Source of the DNA: Sphingomonas soli NBRC 100801
GTDB lineage: Bacteria > Pseudomonadota > Alphaproteobacteria > Sphingomonadales > Sphingomonadaceae
Direction: 5' to 3'
DNA: 64,000 nucleotides
NCBI RefSeq assembly: GCF_001591025.1
Contig: NZ_BCTZ01000013.1
Span: forward strand, 124,001 to 188,000
A program made the position numbers and the translations under genes. Positions 8,665 through 17,310 of the stretch are shown here, in pieces; position 1 is the first letter of the stretch, and every line of letters begins with the position of its first letter. The notes below the pieces were generated by a model that saw only the letters and a program-made list of their open reading frames with translations, had not been told where the DNA came from and searched no databases.

Positions 8665-9537
8665 GTGAAGCATCATTATGTTCCGCAATTCCTGCTGCGG
8701 CGCTGGGCGAACGCTCAGGGCAAGGTGCAGAATCTCAGCGTCCGCCGCGGCCGCCTGGTGTGCAGTGCCCGGATGCCCGAATATACCGGCTACGAAAATG
8801 GCCTCTACGCAATCGTCGCGAGCTCGCTTGGACTATCGCCCGATCATCTCGAGCGCAGCTTCTTCAGTCCGATCGACAATGATGCGGCCAAGGTGCTCGA
8901 AAAGTTCGAGCAACACGCCGAGATCACCGCCGATGAGCATCGCGCCTGGACTTTGTTTCTCAGCTCGCTGCGCATCCGTCAGCCCGACGTGCTGGCCCAT
9001 CTGCGCAAGCAAGGCATCGCGCTCCTGAGGGCGACGCTGGCGGAGCGCGACAAGGATACGCTGCCGGAAGGCTGGCCCTCGACCGAGGAGTGGTTCGCGC
9101 AGAATTTCCCCGGCGCGCTGGACGCGGCGCCGCTGCTGCACTGGCTGCCGGACATGATCCGGCAGGACGGGGTGATGGATGCGTTCGCCGGTCTGAGATG
9201 GTGGTTCCGCGAGTTCGATTCGGCCGGCCCCAGCCTTCTGCTTTCGGATCTGCCGATCCATTGGGAAGGCGGCTTCCACAATCCCGGCTTCATGATCCAG
9301 CTGCCGGTCGGGCCTCACCGCGTCTTCTTCGGCGCCCGCTCGGCCGAAACCGAGCAGCTTCTCGACCAGCTGCCGCCAGCCGATCTGACTGAGCGGATAA
9401 ACCGGACCTCGATCGCCGCATCGGCACAGCGGCTCTGGGCCTTGGACAAGGAAGAAGCGTTGGCCCTGATCGGGGCGAACCTCGATATCCTGGGAGCCAA
9501 TGTCACGCCGTTCGGATCGATCATGCCAACCGGCTGA
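8665..9537 (+). CDS. DUF4238 family protein
   Basis: A 290-aa cytoplasmic protein. The first residues KHHYVPQFLLRRWA are the diagnostic start of DUF4238 proteins, so GTG 8665 is taken as the start even though the frame stays open upstream to 8518 and no clear ribosome site precedes it. The middle is helical (HRAWTLFLSSLRIRQPDVLA) and the C-terminal part contains LLLSDLPI and a PVGPHRVFFGAR segment typical of the family. Function is not established; such genes often sit in mobile elements and near defence genes. It converges on the 651-aa putative nuclease with a 46-base gap. Confidence 0.8.
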   Translation: MKHHYVPQFLLRRWANAQGKVQNLSVRRGRLVCSARMPEYTGYENGLYAIVASSLGLSPDHLERSFFSPIDNDAAKVLEKFEQHAEITADEHRAWTLFLSSLRIRQPDVLAHLRKQGIALLRATLAERDKDTLPEGWPSTEEWFAQNFPGALDAAPLLHWLPDMIRQDGVMDAFAGLRWWFREFDSAGPSLLLSDLPIHWEGGFHNPGFMIQLPVGPHRVFFGARSAETEQLLDQLPPADLTERINRTSIAASAQRLWALDKEEALALIGANLDILGANVTPFGSIMPTG

Positions 9538-9583
9538 CCAGCGTCAGGTCACGTCGATCAACACAACACGCACTCCGGGATCG

Positions 9584-11539
9584 TCAACGATCCCCGCTGC
9601 GCGGCGTTATGCCGACCTGAACCTCGACGGTTGGCAGCTCCAAGAGCCGGCGCGGCAGGCAGCCAGGCCTGCCCTCGGCCTTTTCCACCAGCGCGGCGTA
9701 GGGGTCACCTATCCGGAGTGCGAGCGCGTCGTAGGTCAGCCAGTCGGCAAGCGAACGGGATGCGGTGGCAACGACTTCCTTCCGCAACCTCGTCCCGGAT
9801 CCTCTATGCTCAGATAGGTCGGCAACAAGCTGCGTCGGGATCACGGGAACGCCGCGGCCGAACAAAGGCGGTGCGAGGAAGAAATAGACGCTCGAATCGG
9901 TTTGTGCCTGAAGCGCGAGCCGCTGTTCCCGGTGGAGCGCGAAAGAGGTCTGCCAGGTCGGCTGCACCTTCGCCCTTCTGTTTCGATAAAGTCGCTTGGC
10001 CTGGATGAGCGTGACGCGCCTTCCCAGCGAGATGCCGTCGAGCATCGGATCAACGATCAGGCAAAGGTCGGCCGAAAAGCTCTTGGCCCCCTTGATGCCC
10101 TTGCGGCCTTCCTCGGGCCGATCGACGTTGCGGTATCGCATGCTCACGGAAGCTCGATGCGGCGCCGCCGAAGCGCGAGCGAGCGCTTCAAGTGTATCGT
10201 CGAGCGCCGAGAACCGGGTCGAGAGGTCGCGAAACAGCGTCGCAAGAAGGCGGTCTTCGCCCTCGTCGCCATGCGCATCATATTCGCTGGCGACATGGGC
10301 CTCTACTCGAGAGATCGTGTGCTCGATAAGTCGCTCGATATTGCGGTCGCCCAGCCAGGTGCGGGGAAACTCGCCGGTGTCCGGCGTCCCGCTTTCCAAC
10401 GTGACCAAGCTCCCGACCAAGCTATTGGTGCTGGGAAGGACGGTAGCCATCGGCAGGTCGCTGAACTTGGCCGCGCGGACTGCGCGCGCCGCGTATCGGA
10501 CGAGATCGACCGGATGGCTTTCGAGCTCGATCAAAAAGTCACGGTCATCGGCATGGACAAGCGCCACCGCTGCAAATTGCGCCAGATCGGCAGCCTGACC
10601 GCTCGGCCACCACAGCAACGCCTCGATCGCCGCTTGTCGAAGGTCGGCATCGTCTCCGATCAGCTCCTGCAGGCTATCGACATAGGCGGCACGGGTTTCC
10701 GCCGGCCGGGACAGGAGATCCGTTTCGCCATAGCCTGGGCGATGCTGGACCAATTCGAGCAGCATGACGGCCAACGCGCGGACCTTAGTCTGCCCTTCGA
10801 TGGCGCGCGCCATTTCATCGCGGGCTGAAACGAGCAGTCGAGAATCCGATTGCAGTTTCGGGATTTCGAAAGCTGCATAGGGTTCGGCATATGCCGGCCG
10901 GACTCGAAGGATCGCCATGAGGACGGTCCAGGGAGTCCATCCAACACCGCGACCGATGGCGGCGAACAGACACGTCGCAAAGTCGCGTTCGTCACGCCCG
11001 CCGATCGCCGCGATCAGGGTGCGCGCCTGAGCCTTGGTCTTTACCGCCAGTTGCGAGAGCAGGTCCTCAAGCCACAAATTCTGTCGGGTCGTGCCCTTCA
11101 GCTCGTCCGCAAGTCTGGCAATAAAGAGCGGTTCGTCGGCCAGGCGCGGAAAATGCTCGAAGAGCGAATATCCCATATGCCGTTGCGCGGCATATGCGGC
11201 GAGCGCCGCTTCGAAGTATGACCAGCGCCGTTCGACATGCTTTACGATTCCTGCCCGCAGCGCTTCATCGCGGCCTGTCGAACGATGGTCCTTGCTCAAC
11301 TCGAGCAGCTTGAGGACAACATTCAGGTCGACATGCGCGTCAGCGGTTTCCTGGGCGAGGGCCGCGACCGCCTGCTCCAGTTCGTTGAATGACGGCACCC
11401 TACCACTGCTCCCTAGATTGAGGATGCGGCGTACACGATATCGGGGCCGACGGTCAGGGAGCAGCGTGTCGATAACCGCGACCAGCATATCCTCAGCGGT
11501 CGGCGGCTTGTCGCTTGTCGCATCTTCGTCCGCCAACAC
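9584..11539 (-). CDS. Putative defence protein: HEAT-like repeats plus Mrr-like QxK nuclease domain
   Basis: A 651-aa protein of unrecognised family. Residues about 60-360 are all-helical with HEAT/ARM-like character (DLRQAAIEALLWWPS; VDLVRYAARAVRAA). Around 425-520 there is a possible PD-(D/E)XK core of the Mrr type: an acidic helix (GDEGEDRLLATLF), then ADLCLIVD with Asp491, then LIQAKRLYRN with Gln513 and Lys515. Mrr-like restriction nucleases use D-(x)n-QxK. The GTG start at 11539 has AGGGAG about seven bases upstream. It lies directly beyond the last trb-operon gene and beside a DUF4238 gene, a plausible defence spot. The nuclease call comes from motif reading only. Confidence 0.7.
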   Translation of the reverse strand: MLADEDATSDKPPTAEDMLVAVIDTLLPDRRPRYRVRRILNLGSSGRVPSFNELEQAVAALAQETADAHVDLNVVLKLLELSKDHRSTGRDEALRAGIVKHVERRWSYFEAALAAYAAQRHMGYSLFEHFPRLADEPLFIARLADELKGTTRQNLWLEDLLSQLAVKTKAQARTLIAAIGGRDERDFATCLFAAIGRGVGWTPWTVLMAILRVRPAYAEPYAAFEIPKLQSDSRLLVSARDEMARAIEGQTKVRALAVMLLELVQHRPGYGETDLLSRPAETRAAYVDSLQELIGDDADLRQAAIEALLWWPSGQAADLAQFAAVALVHADDRDFLIELESHPVDLVRYAARAVRAAKFSDLPMATVLPSTNSLVGSLVTLESGTPDTGEFPRTWLGDRNIERLIEHTISRVEAHVASEYDAHGDEGEDRLLATLFRDLSTRFSALDDTLEALARASAAPHRASVSMRYRNVDRPEEGRKGIKGAKSFSADLCLIVDPMLDGISLGRRVTLIQAKRLYRNRRAKVQPTWQTSFALHREQRLALQAQTDSSVYFFLAPPLFGRGVPVIPTQLVADLSEHRGSGTRLRKEVVATASRSLADWLTYDALALRIGDPYAALVEKAEGRPGCLPRRLLELPTVEVQVGITPRSGDR

Positions 11540-11653
11540 TCGTCTCTCCCTGCTCGATCACACATTTTGCGGATCTTGGCAGGCGGATACTAGGCCGAAC
11601 GAAGATGATTGCGACTCTTCAGCTTCCGAGGTCTGGCGATTACCGCCCGATCG

Positions 11654-11863
11654 TCATCGCCTGATCTTAGTGAACTCGCGATCGCTCGCCATGAACTGAG
11701 CGAGCATCGGCACGACGAGCTTTGCGGGGCCCTGCGAGGCCTGTCCGGTCTCCGCGGCGTGCGCCTCTGCATAGGCGGTCAGGTCGCGATAGACATCGGC
11801 GGGCATGTCGATCGTGACCTTCACCGGCTTGTCGTCCGCGATGGGGCCGAGCTTGAGCGTCAT
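11654..11863 (-). CDS. DUF2274 protein, end of trb operon
   Basis: A 69-aa protein whose sequence (KPVKVTIDMPADVYRDLTAYAEAH) matches the DUF2274 family found directly after trbI in many P-type conjugation clusters. The beta-strand then helix arrangement is like a ribbon-helix-helix protein, so it may bind DNA and regulate transfer. Its ATG overlaps the trbI stop as ATGA, making it the last coupled gene of the operon. Confidence 0.85.
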   Translation of the reverse strand: MTLKLGPIADDKPVKVTIDMPADVYRDLTAYAEAHAAETGQASQGPAKLVVPMLAQFMASDREFTKIRR

Positions 11864-13062
11864 TTCGAGCCCCCATCGCCCGAACCAAAAACGATATCGC
11901 GCGTCACGATCACGCGCAGCTGAAAGCCCGGCCGGATCGTCAGCGTCGGTTGCACACCCATCTGGCGCCGGACGAGATCCTGGCCCGTTCGCCCGATCGA
12001 TTGCGCGCTTCGCTGCCGCAAGGCCCGGACGAGGTCGTCGTCATCGCTGTTACCGACTTCGGTTCCGACGCTGAGCAGGGTGGAGATCAGCGCGGCGCGA
12101 AGCATCCCGCCCCAGTGCTGGTTTACGTGGTCCTCGAGACCCGAATAGCCGGCGACGTCCGCGCCCGGCACTCGGTCGAGCTGGATCGAGCGGCCGTCGG
12201 GCAGGATGAGGCGGTCCCAGGCGAGGAGCACGCGATTCTGGCCGAACGAGACCTGCGAGTCATATTCGCCGATCAATCTGCTGCCTTGCGGGATCAGCAA
12301 ATACCTGCCGCTCACGCTGTCGTAGACATTCTGGGTCACTTGCGCGGTGATCGTGCCGGGCAGGTCGGAGCGGATGCCCGTAATCAGTGCAGCGGGAATG
12401 ACGCTCCCCGCCAGGACGGTGTGAGGCGAGGCTGGCGCGACGCGGTAGCTGCTCTGCGTGGGACCATTGCCGGACCCCCGCAGGAAATCGCGCTTCCCCG
12501 ACTGGTCCGTCCCGGCGTTCGTCGAGCCCGGTGCCGCTGGGACCGCGGCAGCGCCGGCGGGCGCAGGCGCAGACAACGACGGGGCTCCCGCCACAGACAT
12601 GGATGCAGCGGTGCTTTCCCCGCCCGCAAAGACCTTGCTGGTGCGCGCAGCGTCACGCTCCTGCCGCACCCGATCGCGCGCGGCATGGGCAGCGTCTGCG
12701 CCGGCGGCCGGCACCGGCGCACCCATCGGCGGCGGCGAGACGTCGACCCCGCGTTGTTGGGCGGAAAGAATCGGGCGGCCGAGATCGCCTGGGAGCGGCG
12801 GGCCGAGCTTGGGCACTTGTGAATAATCCTTCGGCGCACCGGCGAGATTGTCCGAGGTCGCACGGTTGTCGGTCGCATAAAGTTCGGTCTGACCCTTGGG
12901 CGCCGAGGGCTGGAGCGCGTAGATCAACGCACCGCCAATCCCGGCAGTCGCGACCAGGCCGACCGTCGCCAGCGCTTTGCGAGACAGTCGCATCACGCGC
13001 GGCGGGTCGCCGCGCAGGCGCAGGTCTGCCGCGCCGATCGAAGGTTCGGCGGACGCGGTCAT
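11860..13062 (-). CDS. trbI: TrbI, VirB10-like transfer protein
   Basis: A 400-aa bitopic inner-membrane protein spanning the periplasm of the conjugative type IV secretion system. It has a short cytoplasmic N-terminus, one membrane segment near residues 31-50 (LATVGLVATAGIGGALIYAL), a proline/alanine-rich linker, and the TrbI/VirB10 core from about 210 (PHTVLAGSVIPAALITGIRS; YLLIPQGSRLIGEYDSQV; NQHWGGMLRAALISTLLSVG). ATG 13062 overlaps the trbG stop as ATGA; the open frame extends further upstream but that part is a shadow of trbG. Confidence 0.96.
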   Translation of the reverse strand: MTASAEPSIGAADLRLRGDPPRVMRLSRKALATVGLVATAGIGGALIYALQPSAPKGQTELYATDNRATSDNLAGAPKDYSQVPKLGPPLPGDLGRPILSAQQRGVDVSPPPMGAPVPAAGADAAHAARDRVRQERDAARTSKVFAGGESTAASMSVAGAPSLSAPAPAGAAAVPAAPGSTNAGTDQSGKRDFLRGSGNGPTQSSYRVAPASPHTVLAGSVIPAALITGIRSDLPGTITAQVTQNVYDSVSGRYLLIPQGSRLIGEYDSQVSFGQNRVLLAWDRLILPDGRSIQLDRVPGADVAGYSGLEDHVNQHWGGMLRAALISTLLSVGTEVGNSDDDDLVRALRQRSAQSIGRTGQDLVRRQMGVQPTLTIRPGFQLRVIVTRDIVFGSGDGGSK

Positions 13063-14051
13063 TTCGACTTCTCCCGGCGCGCGGGATCGAGGCGAAGGAT
13101 GCGGACGCGTTGCTCGGCCTTGCCGCCGCCTAGGCGCATCTCGGCGCCCGCGAACAGGCGATCGACAACCAGATAGCGGCCGCGCACCCGGTAATTGACA
13201 AGCTCGCCCTCGCCCTTGGCGCCGGCAATGAACAAGGGCGGAAGGTCGCTCTGGCCAACACTCTGCGGCAGCTCGATGAACACCTGGCGGCCATCGTCGA
13301 ACGCGCGCAGCGGACGCCATGCCGGCCGGTCGCCTTCTATACGGTAGCGGAAGTCGAGCGCATCGATATCGATGCTGGGCACGACCGGCGGCGCGTCCGC
13401 CGCCTCGCGATTGCGTGCCGCGAGCGCGATCAACGCATCCTGCGGATAGGTCCAGGACACCGACGCCATATAGGTCTCGGGTGTCGAGTGAAGTTCGACG
13501 TGGTAGGTGCGGCGGTCGGTGTTGATGACCAAGTTGGTCACCAGACCGCTCCTCGTCGGCTTTACGAGAATGTGGACGCGCTGCGCGACCCCGACGCCGC
13601 TCACGGTATCGCCGATGATCCAGCGGACCGTATCACCCGCGGCGACCGGACCGGGGCCAACCAGCTGCTCGCCCTCCTGGAGAGCGATGTCGGTGACTTG
13701 CCCGGGCGCGGTGTACAGCTGATAGAGGGCGCCTTCGGCCCAGGGATAGAGCTGGATCGCATTGAGAAAGCCTTCGCGTACCGGCTGCATGCGCGCGGCG
13801 GCGTTCGCCGTGCCGATCCGCGCTCTCGGATCAGCAGGCTCGCGCGCGGCCGGGGACGATACCGGCTTCAACTGCCCAGGCAGCGGCAAGGGCTCCGGGA
13901 TACGAACGATCTCGACCGATCTGGGCGGGTTGGGTTCGGGCACCGCAGCCGGCGCGGCGTCGAACGCCAGCGGCGGGGTCTGCGCTTGTGAAGCGGTGCA
14001 GGCGGCGAGCGGAAGGGCCGCTAGGACCAGTGCCGAACGGATGGGGGTCAT
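13059..14051 (-). CDS. trbG: TrbG, VirB9-like transfer protein
   Basis: A 330-aa periplasmic/outer-membrane component of the core complex. The N-terminus is a probable lipoprotein signal (LPLAAC, Cys18). The VirB9/CagX domain runs from about 90 to the end (AIQLYPWAEGALYQLYTAPGQVTDIALQEGE; HILVKPTRSGLVTNLVI; YRVRGRYLVVDRLFAGAEMRLG in part). It works with TrbI and TrbF. Both ends overlap neighbours by ATGA, so it is translated in step with trbF and trbI. Confidence 0.95.
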   Translation of the reverse strand: MTPIRSALVLAALPLAACTASQAQTPPLAFDAAPAAVPEPNPPRSVEIVRIPEPLPLPGQLKPVSSPAAREPADPRARIGTANAAARMQPVREGFLNAIQLYPWAEGALYQLYTAPGQVTDIALQEGEQLVGPGPVAAGDTVRWIIGDTVSGVGVAQRVHILVKPTRSGLVTNLVINTDRRTYHVELHSTPETYMASVSWTYPQDALIALAARNREAADAPPVVPSIDIDALDFRYRIEGDRPAWRPLRAFDDGRQVFIELPQSVGQSDLPPLFIAGAKGEGELVNYRVRGRYLVVDRLFAGAEMRLGGGKAEQRVRILRLDPARREKSK

Positions 14052-14731
14052 TGCGAGAGCTCCTTTGACCAGTTGAGGGCATTGACGAAGACGCCGAGCG
14101 GATTCTTGCGCAGGGCATCTGGCGTGCGGGGGGTCTGGATCACTACGGTCGCGATCGCCGACCAGCGTTCGGTGGCGGCGAGGCTGCCGTCCTGATAGCG
14201 GCGCTCAGTCCAGGAGATCCGGAAGCTGTTGTCCGAGGCGCGGATCACGCTCGATACGTCGACCGCTACCTGAGACTTGCCGACCTGCGCGAACGGGTCG
14301 TTGTTGCGGGCATAGTCGTTGAGCGCGAGCGCACCCTTGGCGGTCGTGAAATCATAGGCTCTCAGCCAGCTCTGGCGCAGCACCACGGGGTCGGCGGGGA
14401 TGCCGCGGACATTCTCGATGAACCGCGCCAGATGATAGGCGATCTGCGGGTCGCTCGGCCGATAGTCGGCATCGGCGGGAGCGACGGCCTGCGCCTCGCC
14501 CAGCTTGTCGACCTGGACGATCCACGGCGTGATCGTGCCGCGCATCGCCATCCCGATCAGGCCGGCAATGGACAGCGCCAGGAGTGCCAGCGACGCGAAG
14601 CAGGCGAGCCGCCAGCTGCGGGCCTGGACCCGGCCCGAGCCGATCCGGTCATCCCATTCCTGCCCAGCGCGCTGGTACGGCGTCACGGGTTCCGGCGTTG
14701 CGCCGTAGCGCACGGTCGATCGTCGAAACAT
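14048..14731 (-). CDS. trbF: TrbF, VirB8-like transfer protein
   Basis: A 227-aa inner-membrane protein: a cytoplasmic N-terminus, one membrane helix at about 45-65 (ACFASLALLALSIAGLIGMA), and a periplasmic VirB8/TrbF domain (SDPQIAYHLARFIENVRGIP; FRISWTERRYQDGSLAATE). It is thought to organise pore assembly through contacts with the VirB9- and VirB10-like proteins encoded next. It starts 7 bases after the trbL stop and overlaps trbG by ATGA. Confidence 0.95.
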   Translation of the reverse strand: MFRRSTVRYGATPEPVTPYQRAGQEWDDRIGSGRVQARSWRLACFASLALLALSIAGLIGMAMRGTITPWIVQVDKLGEAQAVAPADADYRPSDPQIAYHLARFIENVRGIPADPVVLRQSWLRAYDFTTAKGALALNDYARNNDPFAQVGKSQVAVDVSSVIRASDNSFRISWTERRYQDGSLAATERWSAIATVVIQTPRTPDALRKNPLGVFVNALNWSKELSQ

Positions 14732-14737
14732 GATGAT

Positions 14738-16189
14738 TTACTCCTTGTCGGTGACGCTGACGGAGGCCCCGGGGCCGCGGCTGTCGCCGCCTCGCAGCGT
14801 GTGGGTTGCAACGTTGGCGCCGTGGACGATCGCCTGGTGGCGACGCATCGATTTGGCCCAGGCGGGAGGCTCGCTGCGCGGCGTGTCCGCTGCGGGTGGC
14901 GGCGTGGATGGGGTTTCCTCGGCCTGCCCCGTGGCAGCAGTCGTGGGCGTCGCTTCGCTCTGGGGCATCGGAACTCCGCCGCTGTCGCGCTCGACCGGGC
15001 CGGCGCCGGTCTGAGGTTTGGGGGCGCCACCCGAATCGCGTTCGGCCGGTGCCGGTGCGGGCGATGGTGCCGCGGCGCTCCCCGAAACCGGGGCACCGCT
15101 GCCGCCGCCCGATCCGCCAGTGCCGCCGCCGGAAGCGCGGCGAAGCGGCGACATGGCGCTGTTGGCGGCTGTGCGGCCGACATTGCCGAGCCCGGATGCG
15201 ACCCCGGCGATGCCCGACTTGCCTTCGGCACCCGCGCGATAGGCGCTGGCTGCCGTGCTGACCGTGCGGCCCGCACCCGCCAGCGCGCCGCCTGCGGCGC
15301 CCAGCGCTGCGCCACCGGCGGCGGCGCCTGCCGCGACCACGCCGCCTGCGGCAAGTGCAGTGCCAGCTGCCGCGCCGGCGCCCAGCTGCGGGCCGCCCGA
15401 GACGATGCCGCTGGCGATACCGGGGCCGAAGATGCCGAGGCCCAGCAGGCACAGCGCGCCAAGCACGATCGCCATCGCGTCCTCGATCGTCGGCTGCGCG
15501 TTGCCGATCGCGTCGGTGAATTCGGAAAAGAGCGTCGAGCCGATCCCGACAATGACCGCGAGCACGAGGACCTTAATGCCCGACGACACGACGTTGCCGA
15601 GCACCCGCTCGGCCATAAAGGCAGTCTTGCCGAACAGTCCGAACGGGATCAGCACGAAACCGCACAACACGGTCAGCTTGAACTCGATGAGGGTCACGAA
15701 GAGCTGGACGGCGAGCACGAAGAAGGCGAGCAGCACGATCACCCACGCGAACAGCAGCACGACGATCTGAATGAAGTTCTCGAAGAAGCTGATGTAACCC
15801 ATCAGGCCCGAGATCGAGTCGAGGATCGGGCGTCCGGCGTCGAGGCCGACCTGGGCGACCCGACCCGGCTGCAGCAATTCAGCGGTCGTGAATCCCGTGC
15901 CGGACGCCTTCAGGCCAAGTCCGGCGAAGCTCTCGAAGACGATCCTCGCGAGCATGTTCCAGTTGCCGATGATGTAGGCGAAAATGCCCACGAACAGCGT
16001 CTTCTTGACGAGGCGCGCGATGATGTCGTCGCCTTCGCCGAAGGTCCAGAAAAGCGCCGCCAGCGTCACGTCGATGACGATCAGGGTCGTCGCAAGGAAG
16101 GCGACCTCGCCCTGGAGCAGGCCGAACCCGGAATCGATGTAGGAAGTGAAGACCTCAAGGAACCGGTCGACCACGCCTGTGCCGCCCAT
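14738..16189 (-). CDS. trbL: TrbL, VirB6-like polytopic membrane protein
   Basis: A 483-aa inner-membrane protein of the mating channel. At least five or six membrane segments occupy residues 25-255 (for example LATTLIVIDVTLAALFW, IVVLLFAWVIVLLAFFVLAV, MAIVLGALCLLGLGIFGPGI). A long low-complexity tail follows, rich in G, A, S and P with AERDSGG/VERDSGG repeats, predicted to be disordered and cytoplasmic. ATG 16189 follows the trbK-alt stop by one base; upstream frame extension is a shadow. Confidence 0.94.
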   Translation of the reverse strand: MGGTGVVDRFLEVFTSYIDSGFGLLQGEVAFLATTLIVIDVTLAALFWTFGEGDDIIARLVKKTLFVGIFAYIIGNWNMLARIVFESFAGLGLKASGTGFTTAELLQPGRVAQVGLDAGRPILDSISGLMGYISFFENFIQIVVLLFAWVIVLLAFFVLAVQLFVTLIEFKLTVLCGFVLIPFGLFGKTAFMAERVLGNVVSSGIKVLVLAVIVGIGSTLFSEFTDAIGNAQPTIEDAMAIVLGALCLLGLGIFGPGIASGIVSGGPQLGAGAAAGTALAAGGVVAAGAAAGGAALGAAGGALAGAGRTVSTAASAYRAGAEGKSGIAGVASGLGNVGRTAANSAMSPLRRASGGGTGGSGGGSGAPVSGSAAAPSPAPAPAERDSGGAPKPQTGAGPVERDSGGVPMPQSEATPTTAATGQAEETPSTPPPAADTPRSEPPAWAKSMRRHQAIVHGANVATHTLRGGDSRGPGASVSVTDKE

Positions 16190-16190
16190 G

Positions 16191-16544
16191 TCACTGCTCC
16201 TGCTGGAAACTGGGATCCGCGTCGTTCGCGACGATCGTCGGTTCGGAAGACTTTGCCGGTGCCTCGCTCTGCGCCAGCTCGGCCTCCTGGTCAGGCCGTA
16301 GTCCGAAGAACCGCCGGCGGTTCTCGGCCCAGGCTGCGAGGCAGCCCGGGTCCGAGCCCGCCGCCTGTCCGGCCAACTGGCAGCTCCGGAGCTTCGCCTG
16401 GAGCGGGTCTGTGGGCAGGTCGGTCGAGAGGGTGGCGGGTGGCGATGCCGGTTTCGGCTCCTCGCGAAAGGCGAGCAGGCCCATTGCGAGCGCCACGCCG
16501 AGGCACGCACAAGCGCCGATGCGAGCCGGAAGCCGGATGTTCAT
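16191..16544 (-). CDS. TrbK-alt, putative entry-exclusion protein
   Basis: A 117-aa protein with an N-terminal membrane anchor (CACLGVALAMGLLAF) and the TrbK-alt signature: a cysteine pair in KLRSCQLAGQAAG and DPGCLAAWAENRRRFFG. TrbK-type proteins act in the recipient envelope to block redundant mating by the same element. It sits between trbJ and trbL as in other alphaproteobacterial trb operons. ATG 16544 was picked as the first start giving the membrane anchor; 11 bases separate it from the trbJ stop. Confidence 0.9.
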   Translation of the reverse strand: MNIRLPARIGACACLGVALAMGLLAFREEPKPASPPATLSTDLPTDPLQAKLRSCQLAGQAAGSDPGCLAAWAENRRRFFGLRPDQEAELAQSEAPAKSSEPTIVANDADPSFQQEQ

Positions 16545-16555
16545 CGCCCCGGCCT

Positions 16556-17305
16556 TCAGCGGTGGAACATCTGCACCGCGGTCGGCTGATAGCCGGTCCC
16601 GGGCGTGAGGAAGCGGCGCAGCTGCTCGCGCGCCTGGTCCTGCGCGGCGGCGCGCTGCGCGCTTTCCAGCGCCTGTGCGCGACCCTGGGCGGCGACCACT
16701 GCGGTCAGGTCGGCGAGTTGCCGGGCTTGGAGCGCGAGCAACTGGTTGCCCGCTTGTGCCGCCTGCAGCGCGCCGGACGCGGACTGGCTGGAGCCGATGA
16801 TCCGGTCCATCGCCTCGCGCGACCCTTCGATATTCCCGACAACCCCGGCCTGGACCTTCAGCGCGTCCTCTAAGCCGGCAACCGTGTCTTCCCAGCGCCC
16901 CCGGGCATTGTCGACCAGCGCCTTGTCGGTCGCGGACATCGGTGCACCGCGGTACCGCTTGGTGAACGCCTCGTCGATCGACTGGACCGAATAGGCGATA
17001 CGCTGGGCGTTGCTGAGCAGCTGCTGGGTCGCACGGACCTGCGACTGGAGCTCCGCAAGCGCGGATGTGGGCAGCGATGCCAGGTTCTTGGCGTCGTTGA
17101 TCAGCGACTGGGCTTCGTTCTGCAGCGACTTGATCTGGTTGTTGATCTGCTCGAGCGTGCGCGCGGCGGTCAGCACATTCTGCGAATAGTTGGTCGGGTC
17201 GTAGACGATCCCGCCGAACTGGGCATGGGCGGGCGCCGCCATGCAGGACAGCAGCAATGCTGAAGCGCCGGAAAGCGCGAGGCGGCGAAGCGATTTGATA
17301 CGCAT
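16556..17305 (-). CDS. trbJ: TrbJ, VirB5-like pilus-associated protein
   Basis: A 249-aa exported protein with a signal peptide ending at AHAQ (about residue 29). The mature part is almost entirely helical with coiled-coil character (TLEQINNQIKSLQNEAQSLI; AELQSQVRATQQLLSNAQRI), as in TrbJ/VirB5, a minor pilus component that contacts recipients. ATG 17305 has AGGAG seven bases upstream. The start lies five bases after the trbE stop. Confidence 0.95.
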   Translation of the reverse strand: MRIKSLRRLALSGASALLLSCMAAPAHAQFGGIVYDPTNYSQNVLTAARTLEQINNQIKSLQNEAQSLINDAKNLASLPTSALAELQSQVRATQQLLSNAQRIAYSVQSIDEAFTKRYRGAPMSATDKALVDNARGRWEDTVAGLEDALKVQAGVVGNIEGSREAMDRIIGSSQSASGALQAAQAGNQLLALQARQLADLTAVVAAQGRAQALESAQRAAAQDQAREQLRRFLTPGTGYQPTAVQMFHR

Positions 17306-17310
17306 GACAG

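Noticed and set aside
14432..16873. 813-codon plus-strand frame across trbF-trbL-trbJ
   Set aside because: GC-rich antisense frame without motifs; covered by well-supported trb genes.
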